Origin: an uncultured Selenomonas sp.
Lineage (GTDB): Bacteria > Bacillota > Negativicutes > Selenomonadales > Selenomonadaceae
Direction: 5' to 3'
DNA: 64,000 nucleotides
Assembly (NCBI GenBank): GCA_900552565.1
Contig: USAK01000001.1
Span: 96,079-160,078, forward strand
In this document: one piece after another, positions 16,688-25,321 of the stretch
How positions within the stretch are numbered: position 1 is the first letter of the stretch
Layout: each line of letters opens with the position of its first letter
Program-made: the position numbers and the translations under genes
The notes under the pieces: model-generated
The model's input: only the letters and a program-made list of their open reading frames with translations
Database searches by the model: none
What the model was told of the DNA's origin: nothing

Positions 16688-17863
16688 TCACTCGTCAATG
16701 CGATGCGTGCCATCCGAGATGCTGGCAACGACGAAGCTCGGAGCATAGCCAATCTTCTTCGTGTATTCTTCGCCGACATTCTTCTTGAAAGCTTCGATAG
16801 CATCGTTCTTGACAAGGCTGACCGTCGAACCGCCAAAGCCGGCACCCGTCATGCGCGAACCGATGACGCCATCCTGCTGCCAAGCGATTTCAGCGAGCGT
16901 ATCGAGTTCTTTGCCGGTGACTTCATAATCATCGCGCAGCGAGAAGTGCGACTCGTTCATCAGACGGCCAAATTCCTTGACATCGTTGTTCTCAAGAGCC
17001 TTGACGGCATCGAGCGTGCGGTTGTTCTCATAAACGGCATGACGTGCGCGGTGACGCTCGAGGACTTCTTCGATGTGGCCGGCGAGTTTATTGAACTCAT
17101 CGTTGCTGAGTTCGCCGAGAGCCTTGAGGTCCGGCTTAACTTCCTTGAGTTCGTTAAGAGCATGCTCGCACTGAGCGCGGCGGACATTGTAAGCCGAGGA
17201 TGCAAGGCTGTGCGGCTTGTTCGTGTTCGTGATGACGATGCTGGCATCTTCCAGGGCAATCTTACTGTAACGGTAAGCCAGCGTGTTGCAGTCGAGCAGG
17301 ATAGCACAGTCTTTCTTACCCATGCCAACGGCGAACTGGTCCATGATGCCGCAGTTAACACCAACGAACTGGTTCTCTGCCTTCTGCGAGAGCTTGACCA
17401 TCTCGATCATGTCGAGGCCAAAGCCAAATGCCTCATTGAGGATGACCGACGTCAGCACTTCCAGCGAAGCCGAGGAGGAAAGGCCTGCACCAGCTGGCAG
17501 CGTACCGTAAATCAGGATATCAAAGCCATGCGTGGCTTTGTGGCCAGCTTTTTCGAAGACATCGATGACGCCCATCGGGTAGTTGGCCCAATTCTTAGCA
17601 GCATCGTAGGCAAGCCCCGTCATCGGGAATTCGATGATGCCCTTATCTGCGAGATTCATCGAATACATGCGCGTCGTCATGTCCTTGCGGTCAGCAACGA
17701 CAGCATACGTGCCAAGCGAGATAGCGCACGGGAAAACATGGCCGCCATTATAATCCGTATGCTCGCCAATCAGATTGACACGGCCGGGGGAGAAATAGCT
17801 GCGTTCTGCTTCGCCGCCGAACTGCTTCTTGAATTCTTCTTTCATCGTTGCTAAGATTTCCAT
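16688..17863 (-). CDS. galK: Galactokinase
   Basis: 391 residues, a GHMP kinase. The galactokinase signature GRVNLIGEHTDYNGGHVFP is near the N-terminus, the ATP loop is LPAGAGLSSSASLEV, and the C-terminal motif is GSRMTGAGFGGS. The start at 17863 is preceded by GGAGG at 8 bases; the upstream in-frame start at 17908 has no such site. It is the first gene of the gal operon. A 95-base gap to galE contains no terminator. Confidence 0.94.
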   Translation of the reverse strand: MEILATMKEEFKKQFGGEAERSYFSPGRVNLIGEHTDYNGGHVFPCAISLGTYAVVADRKDMTTRMYSMNLADKGIIEFPMTGLAYDAAKNWANYPMGVIDVFEKAGHKATHGFDILIYGTLPAGAGLSSSASLEVLTSVILNEAFGFGLDMIEMVKLSQKAENQFVGVNCGIMDQFAVGMGKKDCAILLDCNTLAYRYSKIALEDASIVITNTNKPHSLASSAYNVRRAQCEHALNELKEVKPDLKALGELSNDEFNKLAGHIEEVLERHRARHAVYENNRTLDAVKALENNDVKEFGRLMNESHFSLRDDYEVTGKELDTLAEIAWQQDGVIGSRMTGAGFGGSTVSLVKNDAIEAFKKNVGEEYTKKIGYAPSFVVASISDGTHRIDE

Positions 17864-17943
17864 CGTGTAACCCTCCATCGCTTGAATGAATACTTGAAAG
17901 TGAAACATTTGATGCTGCGCTTACCAAACCAGCCCCTGATTTA

Positions 17944-17955
17944 GTAAACGTTTTC
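17944..17955 (-). promoter_or_regulatory. gal operator, downstream copy
   Basis: GTAAACGTTTTC, identical to the copy at 18065 and exactly 121 bases from it. It lies in the transcribed leader. Confidence 0.65.
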
Positions 17956-17973
17956 TTGCAGCCCCTAAAAGAT

Positions 17974-18006
17974 GGTGCAAACCTTACTCGCCTTCTGATT
18001 TGCACC
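17974..18006. other. Stem-loop in the gal leader
   Basis: GGTGCAAA / TTTGCACC (8-bp arms, 17-base loop) between promoter and galK. In the plus direction it is followed by a T-rich stretch; in the gal direction the T-run is weak. Confidence 0.4.
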
Positions 18007-18027
18007 TTCTTTTTTCTTGTTGTCTCT

Positions 18028-18056
18028 AGTTTATCGCTTCTGCCTTGTATTGTCAA
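18028..18056 (-). promoter_or_regulatory. gal operon promoter
   Basis: Minus strand TTGACA (18051-18056), 17-base spacer, TAAACT (18028-18033). It lies between the two LacI-type operators. Confidence 0.75.
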
Positions 18057-18064
18057 GTATTATT

Positions 18065-18076
18065 GTAAACGTTTTC
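18065..18076 (-). promoter_or_regulatory. gal operator, upstream copy
   Basis: GTAAACGTTTTC, ending 8 bases upstream of the -35. Together with the copy at 17944 it brackets the promoter, an arrangement suited to looping repression. Confidence 0.65.
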
Positions 18077-18098
18077 TGGAATTGTTTCTATAAAAAAC

Positions 18099-18127
18099 AA
18101 AAAAGCCAGGATAAGACCTGACTTTTT
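18099..18127 (-). terminator. Terminator after rsmI
   Basis: AAAAAGTCAGG / CCTGGCTTTTTTG on the minus strand, right after the rsmI stop. Confidence 0.8.
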
Positions 18128-18145
18128 CCCTAGGATTCTAAGATT

Positions 18146-19021
18146 TTAAGATTCCGCCGAAAGCAGCGCGGCATAGACGTCGCGGCGTGAAATGCCGAGT
18201 TTTTTCGCCGTTTCGCGCATGGCTTCTTTTTTGCTGAGGCCATTTGCCATGAACTGCTGGCAAAGTTCTACGGGGTCTTCACTGCTGTCTGCTCTTTCCT
18301 CCTCCGTCTCACCAGAAAAACCTTCGACTATAAGTACATATTCGCCGCGCGGTTCATGTGTCTCGTAAAAATCCAGCAGCTGCTGCAGTGTGCCGCGGCG
18401 GAATTCCTCGAACTTCTTCGTGAGCTCGCGGCCAAAGGCAGCACGGCGGCTGCCGCCGAGACCACTGACCAGCTGGCGCAACGTCCCTTTCAGATGATGC
18501 GGGGCCTCGTAAAAAATCAAGGTCTCGCGGTGTTCCCTGACCTCTGCCAACACCTCCTGCTGCTTCTTGGCCGTCTTAGGCAGGAAACCGACAAAGGTAA
18601 AGCGAGTCGTATCGAGCCCCGAACAGATCAGTGCCGAAAGCCCGGCATTGCAGCCCGGCAGCGGCGAGACGCGAATGCCCGCTTCAATAGCGAGCTGGGC
18701 CAGATGGCTGCCAGGGTCGCAGATGCCCGGCAGCCCCGCATCGCTGACACAGATGAGGTCATGGCCAGAGAGCAGCCAGTCGATGAGCTCCGGTCCTTTT
18801 GTGAATTTATTGTGTTCATGATAGCTCGTGAGCTTCGTATGGATGTCAAAATGCGTGAGCAGCTGGCGCGTATGGCGCGTATCCTCTGCCGCAATCAATG
18901 GCACCTCGCCAAGCATGCGCACAGCGCGGTACGTCATATCCTCGAGATTGCCGATAGGCGTGGCACAGAGATACAGCGTCCCCGCGCCATCTTTCTTCTG
19001 CTCGTCCTGTTCCTGATTCAT
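18146..19021 (-). CDS. rsmI: 16S rRNA (cytidine-1402-2'-O)-methyltransferase
   Basis: 291 residues, a tetrapyrrole-methylase-fold SAM enzyme. Motifs are LYLCATPIGNLEDMTYRA at the N-terminus and AAEDTRHTRQLL. It methylates the ribose of C1402 in the decoding centre; the base of the same nucleotide is the target of RsmH, a homologue of which is encoded at 25322-26395. It is the last gene of the holB-ricT-trmN6-rsmI run. Confidence 0.93.
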   Translation of the reverse strand: MNQEQDEQKKDGAGTLYLCATPIGNLEDMTYRAVRMLGEVPLIAAEDTRHTRQLLTHFDIHTKLTSYHEHNKFTKGPELIDWLLSGHDLICVSDAGLPGICDPGSHLAQLAIEAGIRVSPLPGCNAGLSALICSGLDTTRFTFVGFLPKTAKKQQEVLAEVREHRETLIFYEAPHHLKGTLRQLVSGLGGSRRAAFGRELTKKFEEFRRGTLQQLLDFYETHEPRGEYVLIVEGFSGETEEERADSSEDPVELCQQFMANGLSKKEAMRETAKKLGISRRDVYAALLSAES

Positions 19022-19030
19022 ATCTTCCTC

Positions 19031-19801
19031 TTATTCTTTCGCCGTATCGCCTATATCCTGTGCCGTCATGCCATAAATCGAGAGGATCTCTCTCGTGTAA
19101 CGGCCATCATCTTCATGTACGATGAGCGGCGGCATGACCTTGAGCCCGCCTGTGGCAGCACCTACGACCGCTTCGATGAGCATCATGTTCGGCGCTTTGC
19201 CAGTTTTCGGCTGGACCATGCGCAGGCGCTTGGCCTCCATCTGATGCTCATGCAGGGCTACCAGAATCTCGCCAAGGCGTTCCGGCAGATGAACCATGGC
19301 AAAATGACCGCCAAACTTCAGTGCATAGCGCGCCGCACAAACGACATCCTCAAGAGTCGCCGTAAATTCATGGCGTGCACGTGCCACCCCGCGAATCTTA
19401 TTGGCCTGTCCATGGGCTACGGGCCGGTAAGGCGGATTTGCCAGCACGACATCGAAAGACTCCGCCGGATAAAGTGAGCGGATGGCCCGATAGTCGCCTT
19501 CGCGTACGGTGATTTTTTCTTCCAATTCGTTCATGCGGACATTGCGCGCCGCCAGTTCTGCCATGACAGGGCTGAGTTCTACTGCCTCGACATGACGAAC
19601 CTCATCCGCGATGAGCAGTGGGATGACCCCTGTGCCCGTGCCGAGTTCCAGCACATTCTGCCGCGGATAAAGCCGCGGAAAATGGGCCAGCAGCACGGCG
19701 TCCAGTGAAAAGCAGAATTCCTGCGTATTCTGGATGATTTTGCGGCCGCTCTTCATGAGGTCGTCAAGGCGTTCATGTTCCTTGAGCTCTGTTTCTCTCA
19801 T
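19031..19801 (-). CDS. trmN6: tRNA1(Val) adenine-37 N6-methyltransferase (YfiC/YabB family)
   Basis: 256 residues, a class I SAM methyltransferase. The SAM loop is VLELGTGTGVIPLL, and the catalytic NPPY motif (ANPPYRPV) marks an N6-adenine enzyme. The ATG overlaps the ricT stop by 4 bases (ATGA), so the two are translationally coupled. The specific tRNA substrate is taken from the family. Confidence 0.85.
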   Translation of the reverse strand: MRETELKEHERLDDLMKSGRKIIQNTQEFCFSLDAVLLAHFPRLYPRQNVLELGTGTGVIPLLIADEVRHVEAVELSPVMAELAARNVRMNELEEKITVREGDYRAIRSLYPAESFDVVLANPPYRPVAHGQANKIRGVARARHEFTATLEDVVCAARYALKFGGHFAMVHLPERLGEILVALHEHQMEAKRLRMVQPKTGKAPNMMLIEAVVGAATGGLKVMPPLIVHEDDGRYTREILSIYGMTAQDIGDTAKE

Positions 19802-20961
19802 GCTTTTGGTTCCTGAGGCTGAGCCTGTTCCTGACGCGGCTCCCTGTTTTCTTTCTTCTCGCGCTCCCGCGGATTTCTGGGGTGACGCGGGCCATTGTGC
19901 ACGCGGCCTGTGCGCTCAGGGCGGTTCTCGCGCGGTTTGCGGCTGCGGCGCGGACGGCCCGTACGTTCCTCAGCACTGCCGCTGCGGCCGTTACGCTCGC
20001 GTCTTTCGCGCGGACGGCGGCTGGAAGAACGTTCGCGGCGCGGACGGCGCTCTCCTTCTGCAGTATTGCGCTGCCTGCCTGTTTCGCCCTTTTCGGCAGC
20101 AGCATTCTCTTGTTCAGCCATCTCGCCATTCTCGTCTTTTTCGGCGTCTTCTTCGATGACATCTTCCCAAGCGGCTACCACCGTGCGGCTGTTGTCAAGA
20201 AGGATGGTTGCCGTGCGGCGCTGCTGGCTGATGGAAATGACCTTGCCCTCGCCGTCCATCGTTACGACGCGGCTGCCTTGCTGCGGCGGCTGGACGCGCT
20301 TCTGTTTCTGCGGGCACTGCTCACAGTAGCAATCGTTTTCATACTTGAGGCAGCACATGAGACGGCCGCAAATGCCGGAAATCTTCGTTGGATTCAGCGA
20401 GAGGTTCTGCTCCTTGGCCATGCGGATGGAAACAGGCTCAAAATCGCCGAGGAACGTTGCGCAGCAGAGCGGACGTCCGCAGCAGCCAATGCCCCCCATG
20501 ACCTTGGCTTCATCGCGCACACCAATCTGACGGAGCTCTATGCGCGTGCGGAATACAGAGGCCAAATCCTTGACGAGATCACGGAAGTCAATGCGTCCAT
20601 CGGCCGTAAAATAGAAAATGATTTTGTTGAGGTCAAACGTGTATTCCACATTGACGAGCTTCATGGGCAAGCCGTGTTCGCGGATTTTTTTCACACAGAT
20701 GCCATAGGCTTCCTTTTCATGTTTGCGGTTATCTTCAACGCGCTGCAGGTCATGCGCATTGGCAATGCGCTGCACGACTTTGGGCGGCTGTCCGTCCACG
20801 GTATGTTCTATTTCACGCGGTCCGATGACGACAAGACCGCATTCCATGCCGCGGGCCGTCTCCACGATGACATGCTGTCCCTTTTCGATGGTCAGCTTTC
20901 CCGGGCTGAAATGATAGATTTTTCCCGCTCTCTGAAAGCGGACTCCGATGATTGTCTCCAA
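19798..20961 (-). CDS. ricT: RicT/YaaT (PSP1 domain) regulator with a long Arg-rich tail
   Basis: 387 residues. It starts with TTG at 20961, 6-7 bases after AGGAGG. Residues 1-260 are the PSP1 domain of RicT, including the Cys-rich part (GGIGCCGRPLCC...CGRLMCCLKYEN). In Bacillus subtilis RicT works with RicA and RicF as a 4Fe-4S complex that steers RNase Y cleavage. The last 120 or so residues are a low-complexity Arg/Glu/Pro tail that I do not expect in Bacillus RicT. It sits between holB and trmN6 as in Bacillus, though yabA and yazA are missing. Confidence 0.88.
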   Translation of the reverse strand: METIIGVRFQRAGKIYHFSPGKLTIEKGQHVIVETARGMECGLVVIGPREIEHTVDGQPPKVVQRIANAHDLQRVEDNRKHEKEAYGICVKKIREHGLPMKLVNVEYTFDLNKIIFYFTADGRIDFRDLVKDLASVFRTRIELRQIGVRDEAKVMGGIGCCGRPLCCATFLGDFEPVSIRMAKEQNLSLNPTKISGICGRLMCCLKYENDCYCEQCPQKQKRVQPPQQGSRVVTMDGEGKVISISQQRRTATILLDNSRTVVAAWEDVIEEDAEKDENGEMAEQENAAAEKGETGRQRNTAEGERRPRRERSSSRRPRERRERNGRSGSAEERTGRPRRSRKPRENRPERTGRVHNGPRHPRNPREREKKENREPRQEQAQPQEPKA

Positions 20962-20982
20962 AATTTTCCTCCTAAATCTATA

Positions 20983-21993
20983 TCAAGAAACACGTGCCAT
21001 GATGTCACGTGTACGAATGAAAAAACCTTCGAGCAGCAGCCTGAGGCTGGCGTTCGACTGCAGGCGCTTCTGCGCCTCGCGGACTTCCCTGAGCAGGGAA
21101 AATACGATGTATTCCGGATAAACTGGCAAAAGCGCCAGCAGCTTTTCACGGATATCCTGATGATAGATGAGCGGGCTGGCACCATCTTCGGACAGGACCA
21201 AAAGGTCACGCAGCAGCATATTGAGGTACAGGAACCATTCCCGCAAGACCTCACGGTCGCGCTCCCCCATCTCTGCAGACTTCGTCCATATCTTTTCCAT
21301 GTCGAGATGCGGCAGGACCTGCAGAAAGGCCAGAGCCTCATCGCGCAGCTGCAGCCCGTCATGGGCCAGAAGTGCCAAGGCCCTGCCGGGACTGCCGTCA
21401 GACAGCGAAGCAAGCTCCCCTGCCGTATCTTCAGGAACATCCTGCTGCCTCAGGACTTCCCTGACTTCATCCACGGAGAGCATGCCAAAGCTCACGAGCA
21501 TGCAGCGCGAAAGGATGGTATCAAGCAGGGCACTGCGCGCACTCGTGACTAGGATAAACGTGACCGGGCCCTCCGGCTCCTCCAGCGTCTTTAAGAGGCT
21601 GTTCTCTGCGGCTTCGTTCATGCAGTCAGCATCATCGATAAGCACGACACGGCGTTTCGAGAGCACAGGATAGCGTGAAACCTGCGTCTGCATGGCGCGG
21701 ATGGCCTCGATGCGGATTTGTGCCGCCGATTTGCCATTTTTCTCCGGTACGACTTCAATATAATCAGGATGAGCCCCGCGTGCAAACGCCTGACAGGAAT
21801 CACAGCAGCCGCAGGGCCCGTCATCCGCTTCGCATAGAAGAGCTGCTGCCAGCACGCGGCCGAGCATTTTCTTGCCGATGCCGTCCGGTCCGGCAAAAAG
21901 GAGCGCATGCGGCAGCCTGCCTTCGTGCAGCATCGTGCGCAGGGCACGTTTTTTCTCCTCATGCCCTATGATGTCCTCCCATTGCCGTTCCAT
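20983..21993 (-). CDS. holB: DNA polymerase III subunit delta-prime
   Basis: 336 residues, an AAA+ clamp-loader subunit. The P-loop is degenerate (GPDGIGKKML), the zinc site is CGCCDSC, and SRC is present (ILSRCM). It helps load the sliding clamp. It is the first gene of the run; tmk, its usual neighbour in Bacillus, is not next to it here. Confidence 0.9.
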   Translation of the reverse strand: MERQWEDIIGHEEKKRALRTMLHEGRLPHALLFAGPDGIGKKMLGRVLAAALLCEADDGPCGCCDSCQAFARGAHPDYIEVVPEKNGKSAAQIRIEAIRAMQTQVSRYPVLSKRRVVLIDDADCMNEAAENSLLKTLEEPEGPVTFILVTSARSALLDTILSRCMLVSFGMLSVDEVREVLRQQDVPEDTAGELASLSDGSPGRALALLAHDGLQLRDEALAFLQVLPHLDMEKIWTKSAEMGERDREVLREWFLYLNMLLRDLLVLSEDGASPLIYHQDIREKLLALLPVYPEYIVFSLLREVREAQKRLQSNASLRLLLEGFFIRTRDIMARVS

Positions 21994-22104
21994 ACGATTT
22001 CACTGCCCTCATTTCTCATCTTTTATCGTGCAAAGCTATAGAAATATTATATCGTCGCCCTTTTGTTTTCGCAATGGCGGAGCTAAAAATCGAAGACAGC
22101 CCGC

Positions 22105-23367
22105 TTAGTGGCTCACGGCTTCTTCATGATTCCGCAGTTTCTCATGGCTGCTGACGCTGCCGACATAGCCGCTCGGCAGGATATGCATGTCCACGAGAAT
22201 TTCGCGCACGCGTACAGCCGCATAAAGGTTGAAGCGCACATCGGGGTCATTGAGGTCGCGCGCCAGGAGCTGCTCAATCTTATCGCTGCGGTAGCGGACC
22301 GTATTGACGTGCACGAAAAGTTCTGCGGCTGTCGTCGTATAATTAAAATTCGTCTCGAGCAGCAGCTTGAGCGTTGCCAAAAGGTCCGCGTCATTTTCCC
22401 CATCGTAGTCGAGCAGGCGCCCGAGGGCCATGCGGCAGAACTCAAACGCCGGTTCTACGCCGCCCGCAAAGATATTGCGCACAATGCCGCAGTCGTGATA
22501 GTAACGGAAAAAGCCCTGCTCATGCTTCGTCCGTCCATAGGAAAGGGCCAGACGTGCCTCCTGATAGGCCTTGAGCAGGTCATGCAGCAGATGCATGTCA
22601 CCGACGCCGCAGTCCAGCGTCACTTGATGGCGTTTGGAAAAATCCTTCTGCCACTGCTGCAAAATCTGATACATACAGTGCTCGTGCTCGCGAATCGGAT
22701 GCTCGGGAATTTCCTCGATATCGGGCATGATGACCAGTCCCCTGCCATGCCATAAAAGCGGGCAGAGCATGACATCGCTGTAACTGTGCATGAGCTGGCA
22801 CAGACTGGCCTTGAAATCTGCCTCGAGTTCCTCCATGGACCGATCTTCCGCCTCCACCAGCATGATGCGGTAGGACTGCTTCTCCTCCAAGTCGATGCCG
22901 TTGCGGCGCAGCACCGCCTCCAGACGGGACTTCATGCCGGAAAAAGCATTCGTGAGGATTTCATCGGTCACACGGCCTATCTCACGCCCGATTTCTATCT
23001 TGCTGCGCAAAAGATACGTCAGCGCCAAACGCGCCGGTATGACTTCATTCACCAGGGCGTCAATATGTTCTTCCGTCACACGGCTGATGAACAGGAACAG
23101 GCGCAGCTCCTCGTCCGGCAGGCTCACCTGCAGCACCAAGAGACGCCTTTCGGCCATATAGTAATACTGGTCATCGCTGAACGACGGCAGATGGCGCAGG
23201 ATTTTACGGATGGACTCTGCCACGGGGATATTTTCAGGATAATACTCCCGGCCATCTCCTGCCACGAAAAGAACCGGTTTTTTTAGAATCTTCTTTAAAT
23301 CATTTCCGAGTCCATTCGCACCCTGAACGATACTCGTCTGCAATAGTGCCAATGATTTTTGTTCCAA
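22105..23367 (-). CDS. PucR/CdaR-type transcription regulator
   Basis: 420 residues from a TTG start at 23367, with AAGGGTG 8 bases before it. The ATG at 23403 is part of the -10 sequence TGCTATAATG and so cannot be the start. The C-terminal 60 or so residues are a PucR helix-turn-helix (LETNFNYTTTAAELFVHVNTVRYR). The N-terminal 300 or so residues form a sensory and GGDEF-like central region as in CdaR, which controls sugar-diacid use. No target gene is adjacent, so the effector is unknown. Confidence 0.75.
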   Translation of the reverse strand: MEQKSLALLQTSIVQGANGLGNDLKKILKKPVLFVAGDGREYYPENIPVAESIRKILRHLPSFSDDQYYYMAERRLLVLQVSLPDEELRLFLFISRVTEEHIDALVNEVIPARLALTYLLRSKIEIGREIGRVTDEILTNAFSGMKSRLEAVLRRNGIDLEEKQSYRIMLVEAEDRSMEELEADFKASLCQLMHSYSDVMLCPLLWHGRGLVIMPDIEEIPEHPIREHEHCMYQILQQWQKDFSKRHQVTLDCGVGDMHLLHDLLKAYQEARLALSYGRTKHEQGFFRYYHDCGIVRNIFAGGVEPAFEFCRMALGRLLDYDGENDADLLATLKLLLETNFNYTTTAAELFVHVNTVRYRSDKIEQLLARDLNDPDVRFNLYAAVRVREILVDMHILPSGYVGSVSSHEKLRNHEEAVSH

Positions 23368-23401
23368 AGTATCTTCACCCTTCTTCAAATGCCTTCTTTT
23401 C

Positions 23402-23410
23402 ATTATAGCA
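23402..23410 (-). promoter_or_regulatory. Extended -10 of the PucR-type gene
   Basis: TGCTATAAT on the minus strand, about 35 bases before the TTG start. Confidence 0.5.
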
Positions 23411-23440
23411 CAGAGCATGGCCCTCAAAAACCATCCGAAG

Positions 23441-23485
23441 ATAAAAATAAAGACAGACTGCTGCGTATGGCAGCTGCCTGTCTTT
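23441..23485 (-). terminator. Terminator after lpxT
   Basis: AAAGACAGGCAGCTGC / GCAGCAGTCTGTCTTT followed by ATTTTTAT on the minus strand. Confidence 0.8.
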
Positions 23486-23498
23486 CTAAAAACGAGGT

Positions 23499-24215
23499 TC
23501 AATTTTTTTGCTTCTTTCGCGGCAGATAACGGTCAAAAAAAGCAATCACGCGGTCCGAAGCCGGCGTTAAAAGCATCCAGCCAAGGACAATGCTGCAGAT
23601 GGAGCCAGCGCCGACGACGACATCCGTCAGCCAATGCGCGCCCGACATGATGCGCGGCAAAGAGAAGACCACCACGACCAGCAGGCTCGCGGCAAAGGCT
23701 TTTCTGCCAAAGTAGCGCAGCATGTAGAACGTAAAAATCAGCAGCATCATGCCGTGGTCTCCGGGAAAGCTCGTACTCGACCAGTCTTTGGCAGGCCAGC
23801 CCGTGAGTTCCGAGACGCGCAGTACCGGCACGCCCTGCAGCGTGAAGAATTTCGTGGCACTCGGACGTTCAAAGCCGAGGAACATATCAAACTGCTTGGC
23901 AATGACGGCCGTGACCAGCATCGTCAAGCCGATGCAGAGCATCCATCGTCTGCCCTTCGCATCCTGCTGACGGTAATAATGATAGAAGATGCCCAGCATA
24001 AATAGGAAAGCCACGGCATCAAACGGACGCAGATTCGTAAAGGCCACGAGGTAAAGAAACGCCTTGCTCTGTCCGAGCAGATGATTGAAAAAGAAAAAGA
24101 CATTGGCATCTATCGTATACCAAAAGCCCATCTGTCCCGGAATCAGCCAGCTCGCAAAGAGCAGCATGCCAAACACCGTGCAGCCCAATACACCAAGCCA
24201 TCGTTTTGTACTCAA
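23499..24215 (-). CDS. lpxT: PAP2-family lipid A 1-diphosphate synthase (LpxT-like)
   Basis: 238 residues with about six membrane segments. It follows Escherichia coli LpxT closely from end to end: the N-terminus has GFWYTIDANVFFFFN, the middle has SFPGDHGMMLLIF, and the C-terminus has LLTPASDRVIAFFD. The PAP2 catalytic residues are in FERPS, FPGDHG and PRIMSGAHWLTD. LpxT moves a phosphate from undecaprenyl pyrophosphate to lipid A on the periplasmic side, so its presence implies an outer membrane with lipid A. A plain undecaprenyl-pyrophosphatase role is the alternative. Confidence 0.82.
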   Translation of the reverse strand: MSTKRWLGVLGCTVFGMLLFASWLIPGQMGFWYTIDANVFFFFNHLLGQSKAFLYLVAFTNLRPFDAVAFLFMLGIFYHYYRQQDAKGRRWMLCIGLTMLVTAVIAKQFDMFLGFERPSATKFFTLQGVPVLRVSELTGWPAKDWSSTSFPGDHGMMLLIFTFYMLRYFGRKAFAASLLVVVVFSLPRIMSGAHWLTDVVVGAGSICSIVLGWMLLTPASDRVIAFFDRYLPRKKQKN

Positions 24216-24302
24216 GAGATCATCCTTCTTTCACTTGCATTTGCAATTTCTTCTCATTTCCGAATGAACTCTTATTATACCACACGACGGCTAAAAGTCA
24301 CA

Positions 24303-25202
24303 TCAGGATTTTGCCGCCGCGGCCTTACGCTTGTCACGGACATAACGCAGGGCCGAGAGGCCCGCGACTGAGCCTTCATAGACAGCCTTTGCCACCTGCA
24401 GCAGTCCGCCCGTGCAGTCGCCGGCCGCGAACAGTCCCGGCACATTCGTTGCCTGTGCTGCATCCGTCTTGATATTCGAACCATCGAGAAAAGCCCCGAT
24501 TTTTCTGGCCAGTTCCGTACTGCCGGCCGTGCCGATGGCTAAAAAGAGTCCGTCGACCGAAATTTCCTGTCCATCGGCAAAGAGCACACGCGCCACACGA
24601 TTTTCCCCTTCGACAGCCGCGATTTTTTCCGTATGCAGCTCCAGCGCAGCAGGAACTTTAACCGACGGCTGTTCGCCATTAGTCAGCAGCAGGACTTTTT
24701 TTGCATGAGGCAGCAGGACCTGTGCCTCGTGCAGGGCATATTCACCGGAGCCTACGACCGCCACGGTTTTGCCGCGGTAGAAAAAAGCATCGCAGACCGC
24801 ACAGTAGCTTACGCCTTTTCCTTCAAATTCCTTGATGCCGGGCACCGGCAGCGTACGGCGGGCAGCACCTGCAGCCAAAATGACAGCCGGTGCCTCAAAC
24901 GTATGCTGCTTTGCTTCCGCCTTAAAGCCATCAAATGTATCATTGAAGGAAAGCGCCAAAAGTTCATCCTCTACAATATGCACGCCAAGGCGTTTGGCGC
25001 CTTCAACACCGCGGCGCAAAAGCTCCCTGCCCCCGATGGGCTCGGCGAAGCCGTAATAATTCTCTATTTTCTCGGCTTTAGCAAGGCCGCCCGTCTCTAT
25101 CCCCTTCGTCACGATGGTCACATCGAGTCCGCCGCGGCGGGCATAGAGCGCTGCCGAAACACCGGCAGGTCCCGAGCCGATGATTAAAACATCCGTCGTC
25201 AT
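24303..25202 (-). CDS. Thioredoxin-reductase-like flavoprotein
   Basis: 299 residues. The FAD loop is VLIIGSGPAGVSAALYA, the redox-active pair is CAVC (in SYCAVCDAFFYRG), and the C-terminal FAD motif is PGLFAAGDC. The pyridine-nucleotide loop keeps GSGEYA, but the HRRxxxR motif that reads the NADPH phosphate in TrxB is absent: the region reads VLLLTNGEQPSVKVP. The electron donor may thus be NADH or a ferredoxin. AGGAG lies 8 bases before the ATG at 25202. No thioredoxin gene is adjacent. Confidence 0.8.
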   Translation of the reverse strand: MTTDVLIIGSGPAGVSAALYARRGGLDVTIVTKGIETGGLAKAEKIENYYGFAEPIGGRELLRRGVEGAKRLGVHIVEDELLALSFNDTFDGFKAEAKQHTFEAPAVILAAGAARRTLPVPGIKEFEGKGVSYCAVCDAFFYRGKTVAVVGSGEYALHEAQVLLPHAKKVLLLTNGEQPSVKVPAALELHTEKIAAVEGENRVARVLFADGQEISVDGLFLAIGTAGSTELARKIGAFLDGSNIKTDAAQATNVPGLFAAGDCTGGLLQVAKAVYEGSVAGLSALRYVRDKRKAAAAKS

Positions 25203-25321
25203 ATCAACCACTCCTAAACATCATCATAAAAAACAGAAAAACATCATTGTGTTTCATTATAACGATGCGGGAAACCAGCGTCCGTGAGCCGGTCACACAG
25301 ACAAACGGCGCAGAGATTCCA

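Noticed and set aside
16657..18076. GTTAACATTTTGTTAC near the end of galK as a third gal operator
   Set aside because: It does not share the AAACGTTT core and lies downstream of galK; a similar string occurs in the unrelated hairpin at 5307.
23368..23502. Longer N-terminus of the PucR-type protein
   Set aside because: The upstream ATG at 23403 is part of the -10 sequence and the one at 23502 lies beyond the neighbouring gene's terminator.
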